Notes under the pieces: model-generated
What the model was told of the DNA's origin: nothing
Databases searched by the model: none
The model's input: the letters and a program-made list of their open reading frames with translations, nothing else
Program-made: the position numbers and the translations under genes
Origin: Acidithiobacillus ferrianus
GTDB taxonomy: Bacteria; Pseudomonadota; Gammaproteobacteria; Acidithiobacillales; Acidithiobacillaceae
Length of the DNA stretch: 64,000 nucleotides
NCBI RefSeq assembly: GCF_010378095.1
Contig: NZ_WNJL01000035.1
Span: forward strand, 1 to 64,000
Direction of reading: 5' to 3'
Part shown: piece by piece, positions 1 through 7,442 of the stretch
Layout: every line of letters starts with the position of its first letter
Position numbering within the stretch: position 1 is the first letter of the stretch

Positions 1-475
1 GGGAGACACCTATCTTCGGTCCTTGCTGACCCATGGGGCGCGGGCGGTAGTGAATCGACAGATCCATAACCGCAATCCCTGGATCGACCGGTTACTCAGT
101 CGCCGGCCGCACAATGTGGCCGTTGTGGCTCTGGCCAACAAGATGGCCCGAACGATCTGGGCATTGCTGACCAGGGACCGGAGCTACGATCCTCTGCACC
201 AGAGGAGCGTAACAGCCGCCTGATCCCAGAGGGGTAGTAGCAGAGTTCCGCAGTAAAGAGTTGCGCAGGCAGAAAGACGATTGATGGCAGAATAGGTCAG
301 ACCGGGGAAGGGAGAACCTGGCAAACTCCAGTCCTTTAAGGACGCGACAGAGATGAGGACCCTTCCAGCGGATTTCATCAAGGCCAGCAGAGATAATCTG
401 CGCTACAGGCCGGATATAAGGCAGTAACTCGACCTCAACCGCCAACGATCAAAAGTCGGCTTGCACAAACGGGGG
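1..475 (+). mobile_element. 3' end of an IS1111-type (IS110 family) insertion sequence, cut by the window edge
   Basis: The window opens inside a transposase and continues into the non-coding 3' part typical of the IS1111 subgroup. Bases 455-475 contain a run reading TTGCACAAACGGGGGCATCC, which resembles the subterminal inverted repeats of IS1111 elements as I remember them. The left part lies outside the window, so completeness cannot be judged. IS1111 elements lack clean terminal repeats, so the right boundary is approximate. The bases from there to about 744 hold no gene or repeat I can recognise. Confidence 0.6.
2..223 (+). CDS. IS110-family (IS1111 subgroup) transposase, C-terminal part
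   Basis: The reading frame is open at the window start and ends with TGA at 221-223, giving 73 visible residues. The visible text (GDTYLRSLLTHGARAVV near the start, then VALANKMARTIWALLTRD) matches the conserved end of the transposase_20 domain of IS110/IS1111 enzymes, where a Y-L-R-T-L-L-x-H-G-A-R stretch and an A-N-K-x-A-R-x-x-W-A-L-L stretch are diagnostic. These enzymes use an N-terminal DEDD catalytic domain, which is outside the window, so activity cannot be assessed. Confidence 0.8.
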   Translation, partial: GDTYLRSLLTHGARAVVNRQIHNRNPWIDRLLSRRPHNVAVVALANKMARTIWALLTRDRSYDPLHQRSVTAA

Positions 476-744
476 CATCCATATAAGGGTTGCAGCCGAG
501 TTCCGCGATACGCCACAGAGGCCACGGTCTATTGCGGAAATTACAAGGAGTGGCTCCGTCGGGCGGTCGGCAAGATCAAAGCAAAGGCTCCCTGGTCCCC
601 ATATGTTACACAGGCATGATTAGATGCTCCAGATTCGCATGCAGGGCAGCGACCGTCGGCTCCCTCCCCACGGACAGCAGTGTGATGCTGATGAGCGTCG
701 GGGCTGGGCGGCACTAGGTATGGCCTATCCGCAGGAAATGCACT

Positions 745-876
745 ATGATCCTGTCTGAACATTCGCAGCAATGGACCCTGGAACAGGCCGATACCATTGC
801 AAACCTGCTCATCGGGGCTATTACAGCTTACAAAAAACAACGTCTGAACAGTGCATCACAGAAACCTGCTCACTAA
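745..876 (+). CDS. Possible small hypothetical protein, 43 aa
   Basis: A short frame begins at ATG 745 and ends at TAA 874-876. It reads MILSEHSQQWTLEQADTIAN and ends in a lysine- and glutamine-rich tail, a plausible soluble helical peptide. Its end overlaps the end of the convergent glutamine-synthetase-like gene by four bases. I see no strong ribosome binding site and recognise no family. It may equally be the surviving end of a longer gene lost when the neighbouring insertion sequence arrived. Confidence 0.2.
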   Translation: MILSEHSQQWTLEQADTIANLLIGAITAYKKQRLNSASQKPAH

Positions 877-2207
877 AACATCTTAAGATATCTACTAATC
901 TCCCACTCGGAAACATATTGGTGATATTCCTCCCACTCCTGTTTCTTATATTTACAATATGAGTGGAACATAGACTCACCGAAGACACGGTGAGCCAGAT
1001 CACTAGCCTCAAAGGCAGTGATAGCCTCAATAAGAGATTTAGGTAGAAATTTTACCCCCTGTTTTTCAAGTTGATCGACAGAGACCTCATATAAATTTTC
1101 AGTATAGTGTTCCCCAGGACTGATCTCATTCTTAACCCCCTCTAAGCCAGCAGAAATCAGCAGCGCTGCCGCAAGATATGGGTTAACAGATGAATCAACA
1201 GCCCTACATTCTACTCTGTTACCAGCCATCGGTGTTCTAAGCATGTTTGTTCTATTATTTGACCCAAACGATGCTACAATGGGTGCCCAGGTGAACCCAG
1301 ATGCACTAGTTCTTTTGGTGAGCCGTTTGTAACTGTTAACAGTCGGAGCTATGACTGCAGTGATAGCAGCGGCATGCTTGATGATACCCCCAGAGAAAAA
1401 TTTTGCTAGATCAGAAACCTGCCCATTTTGTGAGTCAGATTTGAAAACATTATTTCCGTTTTTATCAGTCGCTGACATATTAAAATGTGCACCACTCCCG
1501 GTTAAGTGCGCCAGTGGTTTCGGCATGAAAGAAACGAATGCTCCATGCTTACGAGCAATTTCTCCTGCCATAAATCTTAAGAAAACGAATCTATCACACA
1601 TGGTTAGAACGTCAGAAAAATTGAAGTCAATTTCCACTTGACCGTTTGCATCCTCATGATCAAAAGAATATACGCCCCAACCCAGTTCATTCATAGCTGT
1701 TACAATCTCATTGACAATATCAATATTGTCAAGAAGTAATCTAACGTCATATGCGGCCTTTCCCAAATTGTCACGTTCGCTAAGAGGAGTAAAATCTGAA
1801 TGAGTCCCTTTGAAAATAAAAAACTCTGCTTCAATGCCCAAGTTGAACGAAAGACCATAATCTAATGCTTCTGCGATAACGCGCTTTAAGATGGTTCTGG
1901 AGCATGCTTCAAACGACTTATCTTTTACATACAAGTCGCTTGGGCACCAAACTATCGACTTGTTCCAGGGCAGCGTTATGGATCTCGATAAATCAGGGTG
2001 AGCAGCTACCTCGTCATCATTAACATTTTGTGGTACACCATCCAGAGCGGCCCCCGTAAACATTTCAGATCCATTTTTCATTTCTTCCAAATGGTCTGCC
2101 GGAACCATTTTAGCTTTTGAAATTCCATGTATATCAACAAAGGAAGCTATATAATATTTAACTTCATGAATTGAAGTGAGGTTTGTATTTGAGTCAATGT
2201 CTTTCAT
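873..2207 (-). CDS. Type III glutamine-synthetase-like gamma-glutamyl ligase (GlnT/GmaS group)
   Basis: This 444-residue protein belongs to the glutamine synthetase superfamily, which forms gamma-glutamyl amides from glutamate, ATP and ammonia or an amine. The N-terminal beta-grasp region has the IHGISKAKMVPA stretch. The catalytic domain shows GIEAEFFIF, the SFDHEDANGQVEID segment (metal-binding acidic residues), FMPKPL, GSGAHFNMS, the PTVNSYKRL loop and NNRTNMLR followed by ECRAVDSSVNPYLA. Length and motif spacing match the GlnT and gamma-glutamylmethylamide synthetase group rather than 470-residue type I GlnA. The start has an AGGAG box eight bases upstream. It is the last gene of a leftward operon after the permease and creatininase-family genes, suggesting it captures ammonia or an amine released by them. 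Sequence alone does not separate ammonia from methylamine or another amine as acceptor. Confidence 0.85.
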   Translation of the reverse strand: MKDIDSNTNLTSIHEVKYYIASFVDIHGISKAKMVPADHLEEMKNGSEMFTGAALDGVPQNVNDDEVAAHPDLSRSITLPWNKSIVWCPSDLYVKDKSFEACSRTILKRVIAEALDYGLSFNLGIEAEFFIFKGTHSDFTPLSERDNLGKAAYDVRLLLDNIDIVNEIVTAMNELGWGVYSFDHEDANGQVEIDFNFSDVLTMCDRFVFLRFMAGEIARKHGAFVSFMPKPLAHLTGSGAHFNMSATDKNGNNVFKSDSQNGQVSDLAKFFSGGIIKHAAAITAVIAPTVNSYKRLTKRTSASGFTWAPIVASFGSNNRTNMLRTPMAGNRVECRAVDSSVNPYLAAALLISAGLEGVKNEISPGEHYTENLYEVSVDQLEKQGVKFLPKSLIEAITAFEASDLAHRVFGESMFHSYCKYKKQEWEEYHQYVSEWEISRYLKMF

Positions 2208-2271
2208 GCGCGCTCCTATATGGGCGGGTGGTAAATAAACTGATTACATGTTGATTCGTTTCAAGCCATGC

Positions 2272-3021
2272 TTACTCATTCATCGCGTTAAATAGTTTTT
2301 TTGTGAGAACTTCCACTGCAAGTTCAAAATACTTGTCTCCTTCCTCCTTTGATGCCATCGATGGCTTTCCAACTACACCAGAATCTGACTGTTTATCCAT
2401 AGAGTAGGTAAAAAAACATTTTTCAGTTCGGTCTTCTTCATCGGTAGCATTCATCATTTTTACTCTTTCAGGGTGAAGCGAGAGCATTAATGATGTTTCC
2501 GCACAATTAGCGTGAAAGTCTTGAGCATCAGCGTGATAGAAATCATTTATTTCTGGACTGATATCCCAAAGTGATAAAATTCTGACACGAAATTCTGCAT
2601 CAGATAACCTTAAGTTTTCCAAAGCGCATTTTAGGGGCGCTGAGTTTCCGACGTGGCCGTTAATAATAACTAGCCTATTTACACCAGAGAAACGCAACCA
2701 CAAAATGATATCCCCTACTGCGCTTATTAATGTGTTTGGAGAAAAAGATATTGTCCCGGGCCATTTTGCAGAGTGTCCGTAGGAGCAGCCATATTTCAGT
2801 TCTGGTAATACAGGTATTCCTGTCCTTGAGGAAACTGCGCAGGCAATATCCAAAGCAGTCATGCTGTCAACCCCGAGGGGCAAGTGTGGTCCGTGCTGCT
2901 CTGTCGCTCCAATAGGTAACATGACAAAGCCATTTACCTTTTGCAGTATCCCAGGTATCTCTGGCCAGCTAAGGTTTTCCCATAGCACCTCTTCATTGGC
3001 GGAAATATTCTTTTTCATCAT
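2272..3021 (-). CDS. Creatininase-family amidohydrolase
   Basis: This 249-residue protein has the three signatures of the creatininase/MftE/ArfB family: GATEQHGPHLPLGVD near residue 40 (metal-binding Glu and His), INGHVGN near 120, and FHANCAETS near 170. Members use two divalent metals to hydrolyse cyclic or simple amides; known substrates include creatinine, a formylaminopyrimidine and the mycofactocin precursor. Length is typical. The gene lies 112 bp downstream of an amino acid permease and 64 bp before the ligase gene, apparently in the same transcript. In this context a nitrogen-rich cyclic amide such as creatinine is plausible, but the family is too broad to name the substrate. Confidence 0.85.
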   Translation of the reverse strand: MMKKNISANEEVLWENLSWPEIPGILQKVNGFVMLPIGATEQHGPHLPLGVDSMTALDIACAVSSRTGIPVLPELKYGCSYGHSAKWPGTISFSPNTLISAVGDIILWLRFSGVNRLVIINGHVGNSAPLKCALENLRLSDAEFRVRILSLWDISPEINDFYHADAQDFHANCAETSLMLSLHPERVKMMNATDEEDRTEKCFFTYSMDKQSDSGVVGKPSMASKEEGDKYFELAVEVLTKKLFNAMNE

Positions 3022-3098
3022 TAGTCTTTAGCCTTTAAAGTTGTATAACTTATTAATCTAATTGATCAATATTGGCCACAATGTGAAAGTTAAATTGT

Positions 3099-3136
3099 TA
3101 GCATTAGCATTAGCATTAGCATTAGCATTAGCATTA
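3099..3136. repeat. Hexanucleotide tandem repeat (TAGCAT)6
   Basis: Six perfect copies of TAGCAT followed by TA run from 3099 to 3136. On the minus strand the array begins exactly at the TAA stop codon of the permease gene, so that read leftwards it is a string of TAA-TGC units with an in-frame stop every second codon. It lies in the 112 bp between the permease and the creatininase-family gene. Such arrays change length by slipped-strand mispairing. Here length changes would alter only the intergenic spacing and mRNA end, not the proteins. Confidence 0.9.
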
Positions 3137-4747
3137 TGCTGTATAGACGCCAAGATTATAACCAATTAGCATTATGATGATTGCTGAAGCTAGCGCTGCA
3201 TAGGGCAGTATTCCAGCTCGTTTTGTAAACCCTGCATCATGATCGTGGTCGACTGGTATGTCGTCTGCGTATTCTTTAGGAAATACTCCTTTATCGACTA
3301 TATAATGCCGGTAAATAAATAAAGGTATGACCGAGAAAACTACAGCCAATCCCACCCATAAAGCCCCAGGTCCAAAGACATCGGTTCCCATTCCAATTAG
3401 GAATGCGTCGATAAACCCAATTATAATTCCAGAAATAAATACACCCTTTGGCATTTTGTATGGCCGATTTACATTGGGGCGATCAATCCTGTGAATCCAA
3501 GCGGAGTTTACTGCTAAATAGTGGAATGTTATATAGCAAACATTTGATATAACTAACAGATAAATATAATTCGACACGCTTAACAATAAGAAGTTGAAAA
3601 TCAAGTCTGTTGTCATTGCATAGGTCGGTACTCTACTTTTATTTATATGACCCAAAAATTTAGGGAGCCATCCATCTCTCGAAGCTTGAAATAAGGCCCT
3701 CGACGATCCCGCCATCGTAGTTTGCACTCCGAGCATCAATGTCATGATCAATGCAAATATTATAAGGTATTTAATTACTATGCCTCCACCTACCATATCT
3801 GCGAGCACGTCGCCAACACCAAGACCGCTTGAAACGCCTGGTGCCAATATGCCTTTCATACCTAAGTAACCCTGAAATACCAGAGGAAGCGCTCCATATA
3901 CTAAAAGGCAAACTATTGATGTGAAAATTATCGCCTTCAAGGTGTCTTTTTTAGGATTTGATAGTTCTCGTGTATATACTGCGGCTGCTTCCATTCCATA
4001 AGCAGAATAGGCAGCCAAAAATAATGCCCCAACAATGCTTGTTAGTGCAAATCCATCCCACCCGTTAGATCCTACAGGTGTAAATGGGTACAGTCTGGAC
4101 AGATCAACCGTGCCCGAGAATAACGGAACAAGACTTATTAATATTAATGGTGTTAAACCAGCTACTCCAAGCATCATTTGGGTTTTGTAAGTTCTAAAAA
4201 CTCCGCCTCTCTGTATAAAGTATGAAATCAGCATAAAAAATGATCCAAGTACGTACACTGAATTTACTCGTAATGACAAGCCTGGGCTCAAGGAGGATAG
4301 ATTTATAATAGTAAATGACCATGTATTTACTATAGAGGATGCGGGAAAGAGTGTTTCCAATGAGTAACCTGCAGCTAGACTGCATCCGATTGTAATTATC
4401 GGAGTCCATCCTAACCAATAAACCCATGCCATAATGGGGCCAATAATTTTAGCGTATGGTATCCAAGCAATTGCTCCATATAGCGCTGAGCCGCCAGACT
4501 TATGCGGAAATAACCCAGATATTTCGGCGTAAGTGAAAGCATGTATAGTCCCAAATAGTACTATCGCAATCCATATTAGCCATGCGATATTACCTGCAGT
4601 AGATGGTAATTCTGCAAGTGAGAATAATACATATGCAGGAACTCCGCTTGCAATCCAAAAAGCTCCTAGCCATGAAATTTTTCGAGACAATCCTTTCGCT
4701 ACGAGCTGTTCGCCGGCCATACTCACACTTGCTATTTCGGCATTCAT
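3134..4747 (-). CDS. APC-superfamily amino acid/amine permease
   Basis: A 537-residue, strongly hydrophobic protein with about twelve predicted membrane spans. The first span region carries ISWLGAFWIASGVPAYVLFS, followed by the TYAEISGLFPHKSGGSALYG segment that matches the substrate-binding loop (helix 2/3) of APC-family amino acid transporters. Around residue 250 the YGMEAAAVYTRELSNPKKD stretch matches the helix 6-7 loop of the family. The soluble tail is short. It is first in a leftward operon with a creatininase-family hydrolase and a glutamine-synthetase-like ligase, so it probably imports their substrate or an amino acid derived from it. A sigma-54 type promoter lies about 120 bp upstream of the ATG. 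The stop codon abuts a hexanucleotide repeat. Confidence 0.88.
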   Translation of the reverse strand: MNAEIASVSMAGEQLVAKGLSRKISWLGAFWIASGVPAYVLFSLAELPSTAGNIAWLIWIAIVLFGTIHAFTYAEISGLFPHKSGGSALYGAIAWIPYAKIIGPIMAWVYWLGWTPIITIGCSLAAGYSLETLFPASSIVNTWSFTIINLSSLSPGLSLRVNSVYVLGSFFMLISYFIQRGGVFRTYKTQMMLGVAGLTPLILISLVPLFSGTVDLSRLYPFTPVGSNGWDGFALTSIVGALFLAAYSAYGMEAAAVYTRELSNPKKDTLKAIIFTSIVCLLVYGALPLVFQGYLGMKGILAPGVSSGLGVGDVLADMVGGGIVIKYLIIFALIMTLMLGVQTTMAGSSRALFQASRDGWLPKFLGHINKSRVPTYAMTTDLIFNFLLLSVSNYIYLLVISNVCYITFHYLAVNSAWIHRIDRPNVNRPYKMPKGVFISGIIIGFIDAFLIGMGTDVFGPGALWVGLAVVFSVIPLFIYRHYIVDKGVFPKEYADDIPVDHDHDAGFTKRAGILPYAALASAIIIMLIGYNLGVYTA

Positions 4748-4865
4748 AATTTTTGCCCTTCTGTTAAGTTGTTAATCAGAAATACTTCCTATGAGCGGCT
4801 AAAGTTTACCTTGTCTATATATAAAAAAATCTGTATTTCCATTCGGAGATTCTCCACGAAAACTA

Positions 4866-4881
4866 AGCACGTTTCATGCCA
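4866..4881 (-). promoter_or_regulatory. Sigma-54 type (-24/-12) promoter of the leftward operon
   Basis: Read on the minus strand, 4881 down to 4866 is TGGCATGAAACGTGCT. It has the invariant GG and GC dinucleotides separated by exactly ten bases and agrees with TGGCACG-N4-TTGCW except at positions 6 and 12. The -12 element would place the start of transcription near 4855, giving a leader of about 108 bases before the permease ATG. The paired rightward operon has an almost identical element, which strengthens the call. Confidence 0.7.
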
Positions 4882-4997
4882 TGAAATAAAGTTGCACTGA
4901 TTATTGATTTTTCATACACTTAGCTCTACACCCCGGTATCTATCAGAACGCAATCCATATGCAGCTCTATCTTATTTGGTGCAATGTATTAATTTGA

Positions 4998-5014
4998 TGC
5001 CCCATTATGGGGCA
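4998..5014. promoter_or_regulatory. NtrC-like dyad upstream of the leftward sigma-54 promoter
   Basis: TGCCCCATTATGGGGCA is a perfect 17-bp dyad that matches the NtrC consensus TGCACC-N5-GGTGCA at all but two symmetric positions. Its centre is about 150 bp upstream of the predicted start, and a single GGTGCA half-site at 4978-4983 lies about three helical turns closer. The dyad extends to 9-bp arms with a 3-base loop (4996-5016). A weak hairpin terminator is an alternative reading, although the following T-run is only three bases. Confidence 0.45.
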
Positions 5015-5066
5015 TCTTTACTATCTGTTGTTACCAGATCTCACAGTTCGCATTTTTGAATAATTT

Positions 5067-5094
5067 TTATAACATTAAGATCAATATGTTATAA
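5067..5094. promoter_or_regulatory. AT-rich inverted repeat between the divergent operons
   Basis: Arms TTATAACAT (5067-5075) and ATGTTATAA (5086-5094) form a perfect 9-bp inverted repeat with a 10-base spacer, and the right arm overlaps a TATAAT-like hexamer. This is the shape of a regulator operator, for example of a LysR or similar dimeric protein, but no regulator gene is visible in the window. Confidence 0.35.
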
Positions 5095-5099
5095 TATAA

Positions 5100-5752
5100 A
5101 CTTAGAAACACTATCTATATTTCATAAATAGTACAAGTATATATGATATTGGAAGAGGCGATGGCAGGACTGGCAGGGCAGAGAGGATTATTCCCATATG
5201 GCTGTCGGTTGTGGGAGTTGGGCTTGCTGGTGCTCGGGCTATCGCTGTTCAATCACTGGTACGGAAGCCTTTTTGCTCGATTCTGGAGGGTATGCCAAAG
5301 GCGTAACCCCAAAGGACCTTGTGGTATGAAGCCCTATGATCGGCTGTAACTTATCCCCCATGTTGGCATTGATCCTTCCTCGCTGAATGCAGATCCTCAG
5401 GGCTGGTCTGTGGGGAAGTCGGTGATGACATGAGCGTATTCGGGAGTGGTGACTGTCTGATCTCGTGGACAAGGGCTTGCCCGAGCAACACAAGTCAAAA
5501 CGATTGCGTCATGGTGGTGCGCCAAATGGCGATTTTGCACACTAATGGTGCGTTATGTTATTCGAAGGATCGGAGCTGTATTATTAACAATATGTTTATA
5601 TTGGTAAATCAGCACAAGCACCTTCTGGAATGTTTCTTGCTAGGAAACTACATCTACCAGGAGGAATGTATGGCGTCAAATATAGAGTCAACGCGGTCGC
5701 TGAAGGGGTCGAGTCTTGGTTTTATGGAGGCTATTGGACAATCTCTTGCTGC
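5100..5752. other. Unexplained block, no supported gene
   Basis: About 650 bp between the divergent regulatory region and the IS3 element. From roughly 5150 to 5520 the composition becomes clearly more GC-rich than the AT-rich DNA on both sides, as if foreign material had been inserted. The longest frames (5143-5349 on plus, 5239-5493 on minus) have no recognisable domain and no convincing start. It may be a decayed insertion sequence. Confidence 0.4.
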
Positions 5753-5778
5753 TGACCTGCCACGGTTCGTCGGACCAG

Positions 5779-6633
5779 TCATTCCTGGACGACGGCCCCC
5801 TGTTTCACAGTTGAACATCCTTGCTGCACGAACTCGTTCGGGGTCCGGTAGCCGAGACTGCTATGCGGCCGGACCTCATTGTAATGCCGTCGCCATTGCT
5901 CGATGACGACCTTCGCCTCGGTGCGATTCCTGAACCACTCCAGGCTCAGACATTCGTCCCGGAACTTGCCGTTGAAGCTCTCGTCGACGCCGTTCTGCCA
6001 GGGCTTGCCCGGATCGCTTAGCGCCAGGTCGATGTTCTCGGATCGCGCCCAGCGCAGGATGGCCCGCGAGACGAACTCGGGGCCATTGTCCGATCGAACA
6101 TACCTCGGCGCGCCGTGGACGCTGACGAGTTGCGACAGGACCTCGACCACGCGGCCGGACCGGATCGACCCGGCGACATCGATCGCCAAGCTGATCTTGG
6201 TGAACTCGTCGATCACGGTCAGGCATTTGATCTTCTGCCCGTTGGCGCAGGCGTCGTGCACGAAGTCGTAGGCCCAGACCTGGCCCGGCCCACGCGGAAT
6301 GCATGGCCGTGGCCGGCTTCCAACCACGCGCTTCCTGGGCCGCTTGCGTGGCACCTGAAGGTTGCCCTTGCTCCACAGCCGCCACGCCCGTCCATGGCCC
6401 ATCTGGAAGCCCTGGCGTTCCATGAAGACATGCACGCGCCGATACCCGAAGCGCGGGTACTGCGCCGACAGCACGTTCATCGCGCCCAGCGCCGGGACAT
6501 CCTTCTCCAGCATCTTCGACGTGTAGTTCAAAGCCGACCTCGCCACCGACAGCAGCGCGCAAGCCCTTCGCTGCGACAAGCCCCGCCCAACGGCAAACCG
6601 GACCTGCTCGCGACGCGCCTGCGCGCTCACCAT
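5779..6633 (-). CDS. IS3-family transposase OrfB (DDE integrase)
   Basis: A 284-residue rve-type integrase. An N-terminal HTH_21 region (YPRFGYRRVHVFMERQGFQM) precedes the catalytic core, with the first Asp in QVWAYDFVHD, the second in RYVRSDNGPEFVS and the Glu in NGVDESFNGKFRDECL; the RRHYNEVRPHSSLGYRTP tail is diagnostic. It overlaps orfA by seven bases. A run of seven A on the coding strand at the junction is a plausible -1 slippage site for an OrfAB fusion, the usual way these elements make active transposase. All catalytic residues are present, so the element looks functional. Confidence 0.9.
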   Translation of the reverse strand: MVSAQARREQVRFAVGRGLSQRRACALLSVARSALNYTSKMLEKDVPALGAMNVLSAQYPRFGYRRVHVFMERQGFQMGHGRAWRLWSKGNLQVPRKRPRKRVVGSRPRPCIPRGPGQVWAYDFVHDACANGQKIKCLTVIDEFTKISLAIDVAGSIRSGRVVEVLSQLVSVHGAPRYVRSDNGPEFVSRAILRWARSENIDLALSDPGKPWQNGVDESFNGKFRDECLSLEWFRNRTEAKVVIEQWRRHYNEVRPHSSLGYRTPNEFVQQGCSTVKQGAVVQE

Positions 6634-6920
6634 TTTTTTGCGGCGATCTCCTTCATCACGTCGATCTCCAGGTCCCGATCGGCCAGCATCTTCTTCAGCC
6701 GCGCGTTCTCCTGCTCGAGCTCGCGCAGCTTCTTCACGTCGGCCGTGTCCATCGACCCGAAATGCCGACGCCAGTTGTAGATCGTCTGCTCGCTGATCCC
6801 GTGCCGCTTGGCCACCTCGCCCACGGGCTCGCGGTCGGCTTCTCGCAGGATCGACACCATCTTCTCTTCGCTGAACCGGCTCTTTCTCACCACTCCCTCC
6901 TTGTCGGCGGGAGCCATCAT
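6627..6920 (-). CDS. IS3-family transposase OrfA
   Basis: A 97-residue helix-turn-helix protein (transposase_8 family). The N-terminal part reads RKSRFSEEKMVSILREADRE, followed by a VAKRHGISEQTIYNWRRHFG helix-turn-helix and then a leucine-zipper-like helix, EQENARLKKMLADRDLEID. It binds the element ends and contributes the N-terminus of the OrfAB fusion made by frameshifting into orfB. Two consecutive ATG codons open the frame. Confidence 0.88.
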   Translation of the reverse strand: MMAPADKEGVVRKSRFSEEKMVSILREADREPVGEVAKRHGISEQTIYNWRRHFGSMDTADVKKLRELEQENARLKKMLADRDLEIDVMKEIAAKKW

Positions 6921-7050
6921 CTCAAGTTTCAGCTGGTCCGAGAATCCCGAGGCAGGTCAGCATGATGACGCGCCTCCTATCAGTGTTGCTGAATGAGTCA
7001 ACAAAAGGGTACCAAGTCCATACGGATTCCCTCCAATGCCTAAGGCTGAT

Positions 7051-7096
7051 TGCATCATATCGGTGCACAACGGAGAAAACGCACATTATTAGTGCA
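7051..7096 (+). promoter_or_regulatory. Two NtrC-like enhancer dyads upstream of the rightward operon
   Basis: TGCATCATATCGGTGCA at 7051-7067 matches the NtrC consensus TGCACC-N5-GGTGCA at all but one fixed position. CGCACATTATTAGTGCA at 7080-7096 keeps the GCAC-N7-GTGC core. Their centres are 29 bp apart, close to three helical turns, and lie about 150-180 bp upstream of the predicted sigma-54 start, the arrangement seen at nitrogen-regulated promoters such as glnA. They lie just inside the right edge of the IS3 insertion and are intact. Confidence 0.6.
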
Positions 7097-7211
7097 ACTA
7101 TTTTGGCTACAGTATCAATGCGATGCATATTATTATGCTGTTGTACTATTATAAGTAATTAATTTACTTAAATATTTTCTAGATGCATACTAAAAAGTAA
7201 AAAGTTATTCC

Positions 7212-7227
7212 TGGCATGAACCTTGCT
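7212..7227 (+). promoter_or_regulatory. Sigma-54 type (-24/-12) promoter of the rightward operon
   Basis: TGGCATGAACCTTGCT matches TGGCACG-N4-TTGCW at every fixed base except position 6, with the GG-N10-GC spacing exact. Transcription would start near 7238, leaving a leader of about 205 bases before the NCS1 permease ATG. Its first nine bases, TGGCATGAA, are identical to the sigma-54 element of the divergent operon. Confidence 0.75.
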
Positions 7228-7301
7228 TACACTATAACTAATTTCAATATCAACAAAAACGAATGGGACATGACATGGATCTTAAGTAAGGAACCTATAA
7301 C

Positions 7302-7324
7302 CACCGGACTCAGCTTATCCGGTG
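7302..7324 (+). other. Hairpin in the leader of the rightward operon
   Basis: CACCGGA (7302-7308) and TCCGGTG (7318-7324) form a perfect 7-bp stem with a 9-base loop in the leader expected from the sigma-54 start. No T-run follows, so it is not a standard terminator, and it matches no riboswitch class I can recognise. Confidence 0.3.
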
Positions 7325-7367
7325 TAATATAGGGTATAAGCACATTTTATATAACCGTGGCTACAAA

Positions 7368-7397
7368 TTGACATAAAATATAATAAATTATATTTTA
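7368..7397 (+). promoter_or_regulatory. Sigma-70-like promoter overlapping a perfect palindrome
   Basis: TTGACA (7368-7373) is followed after exactly 17 bases by TATTTT (7391-7396), a good vegetative promoter 47 bp before the permease ATG. The spacer and -10 are covered by a perfect dyad with arms TAAAATATAA and TTATATTTTA and a 4-base centre (7374-7397). This looks like an operator at which a bound repressor would block the promoter. The gene may thus have two promoters, one nitrogen-regulated and one substrate-regulated. Confidence 0.5.
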
Positions 7398-7442
7398 TGG
7401 TCATTATTGCTGTAATTCATAAACAAAAGAGGAGCAAGCTTT

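Larger units (their letters stand above)
5753..6959 (-). mobile_element. Complete IS3-family insertion sequence (IS407-like)
   Basis: The element is bounded by imperfect inverted repeats of about 26 bp: TGACCTGCCACGGTTCGTCG at 5753 onward, and on the other strand TGACCTGCCTCGGGATTCTC starting at 6959. Both continue to GGACCAG. It encodes overlapping orfA and orfB on the minus strand. I see no clean 3-4 bp target duplication (flanks CTGC and GCAT), so flanking rearrangement or slightly different true ends are possible. It lies in the divergent promoter region of the nitrogen cluster. Confidence 0.85.

Noticed and set aside
541..840. Minus-strand frame of 99 codons near the left edge
   Set aside because: No domain, biased composition (Pro, His, Arg rich) and no ribosome site; it looks like chance in IS-derived DNA.
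3099..3136. CRISPR-like repeat array
   Set aside because: Units are only 6 bp and directly abutting, with no spacers. It is a simple sequence repeat.
7302..7324. Riboswitch (for example a guanidine class) in the long leader of the NCS1 permease
   Set aside because: Only one simple stem is visible and the conserved loop sequences of known classes are absent.
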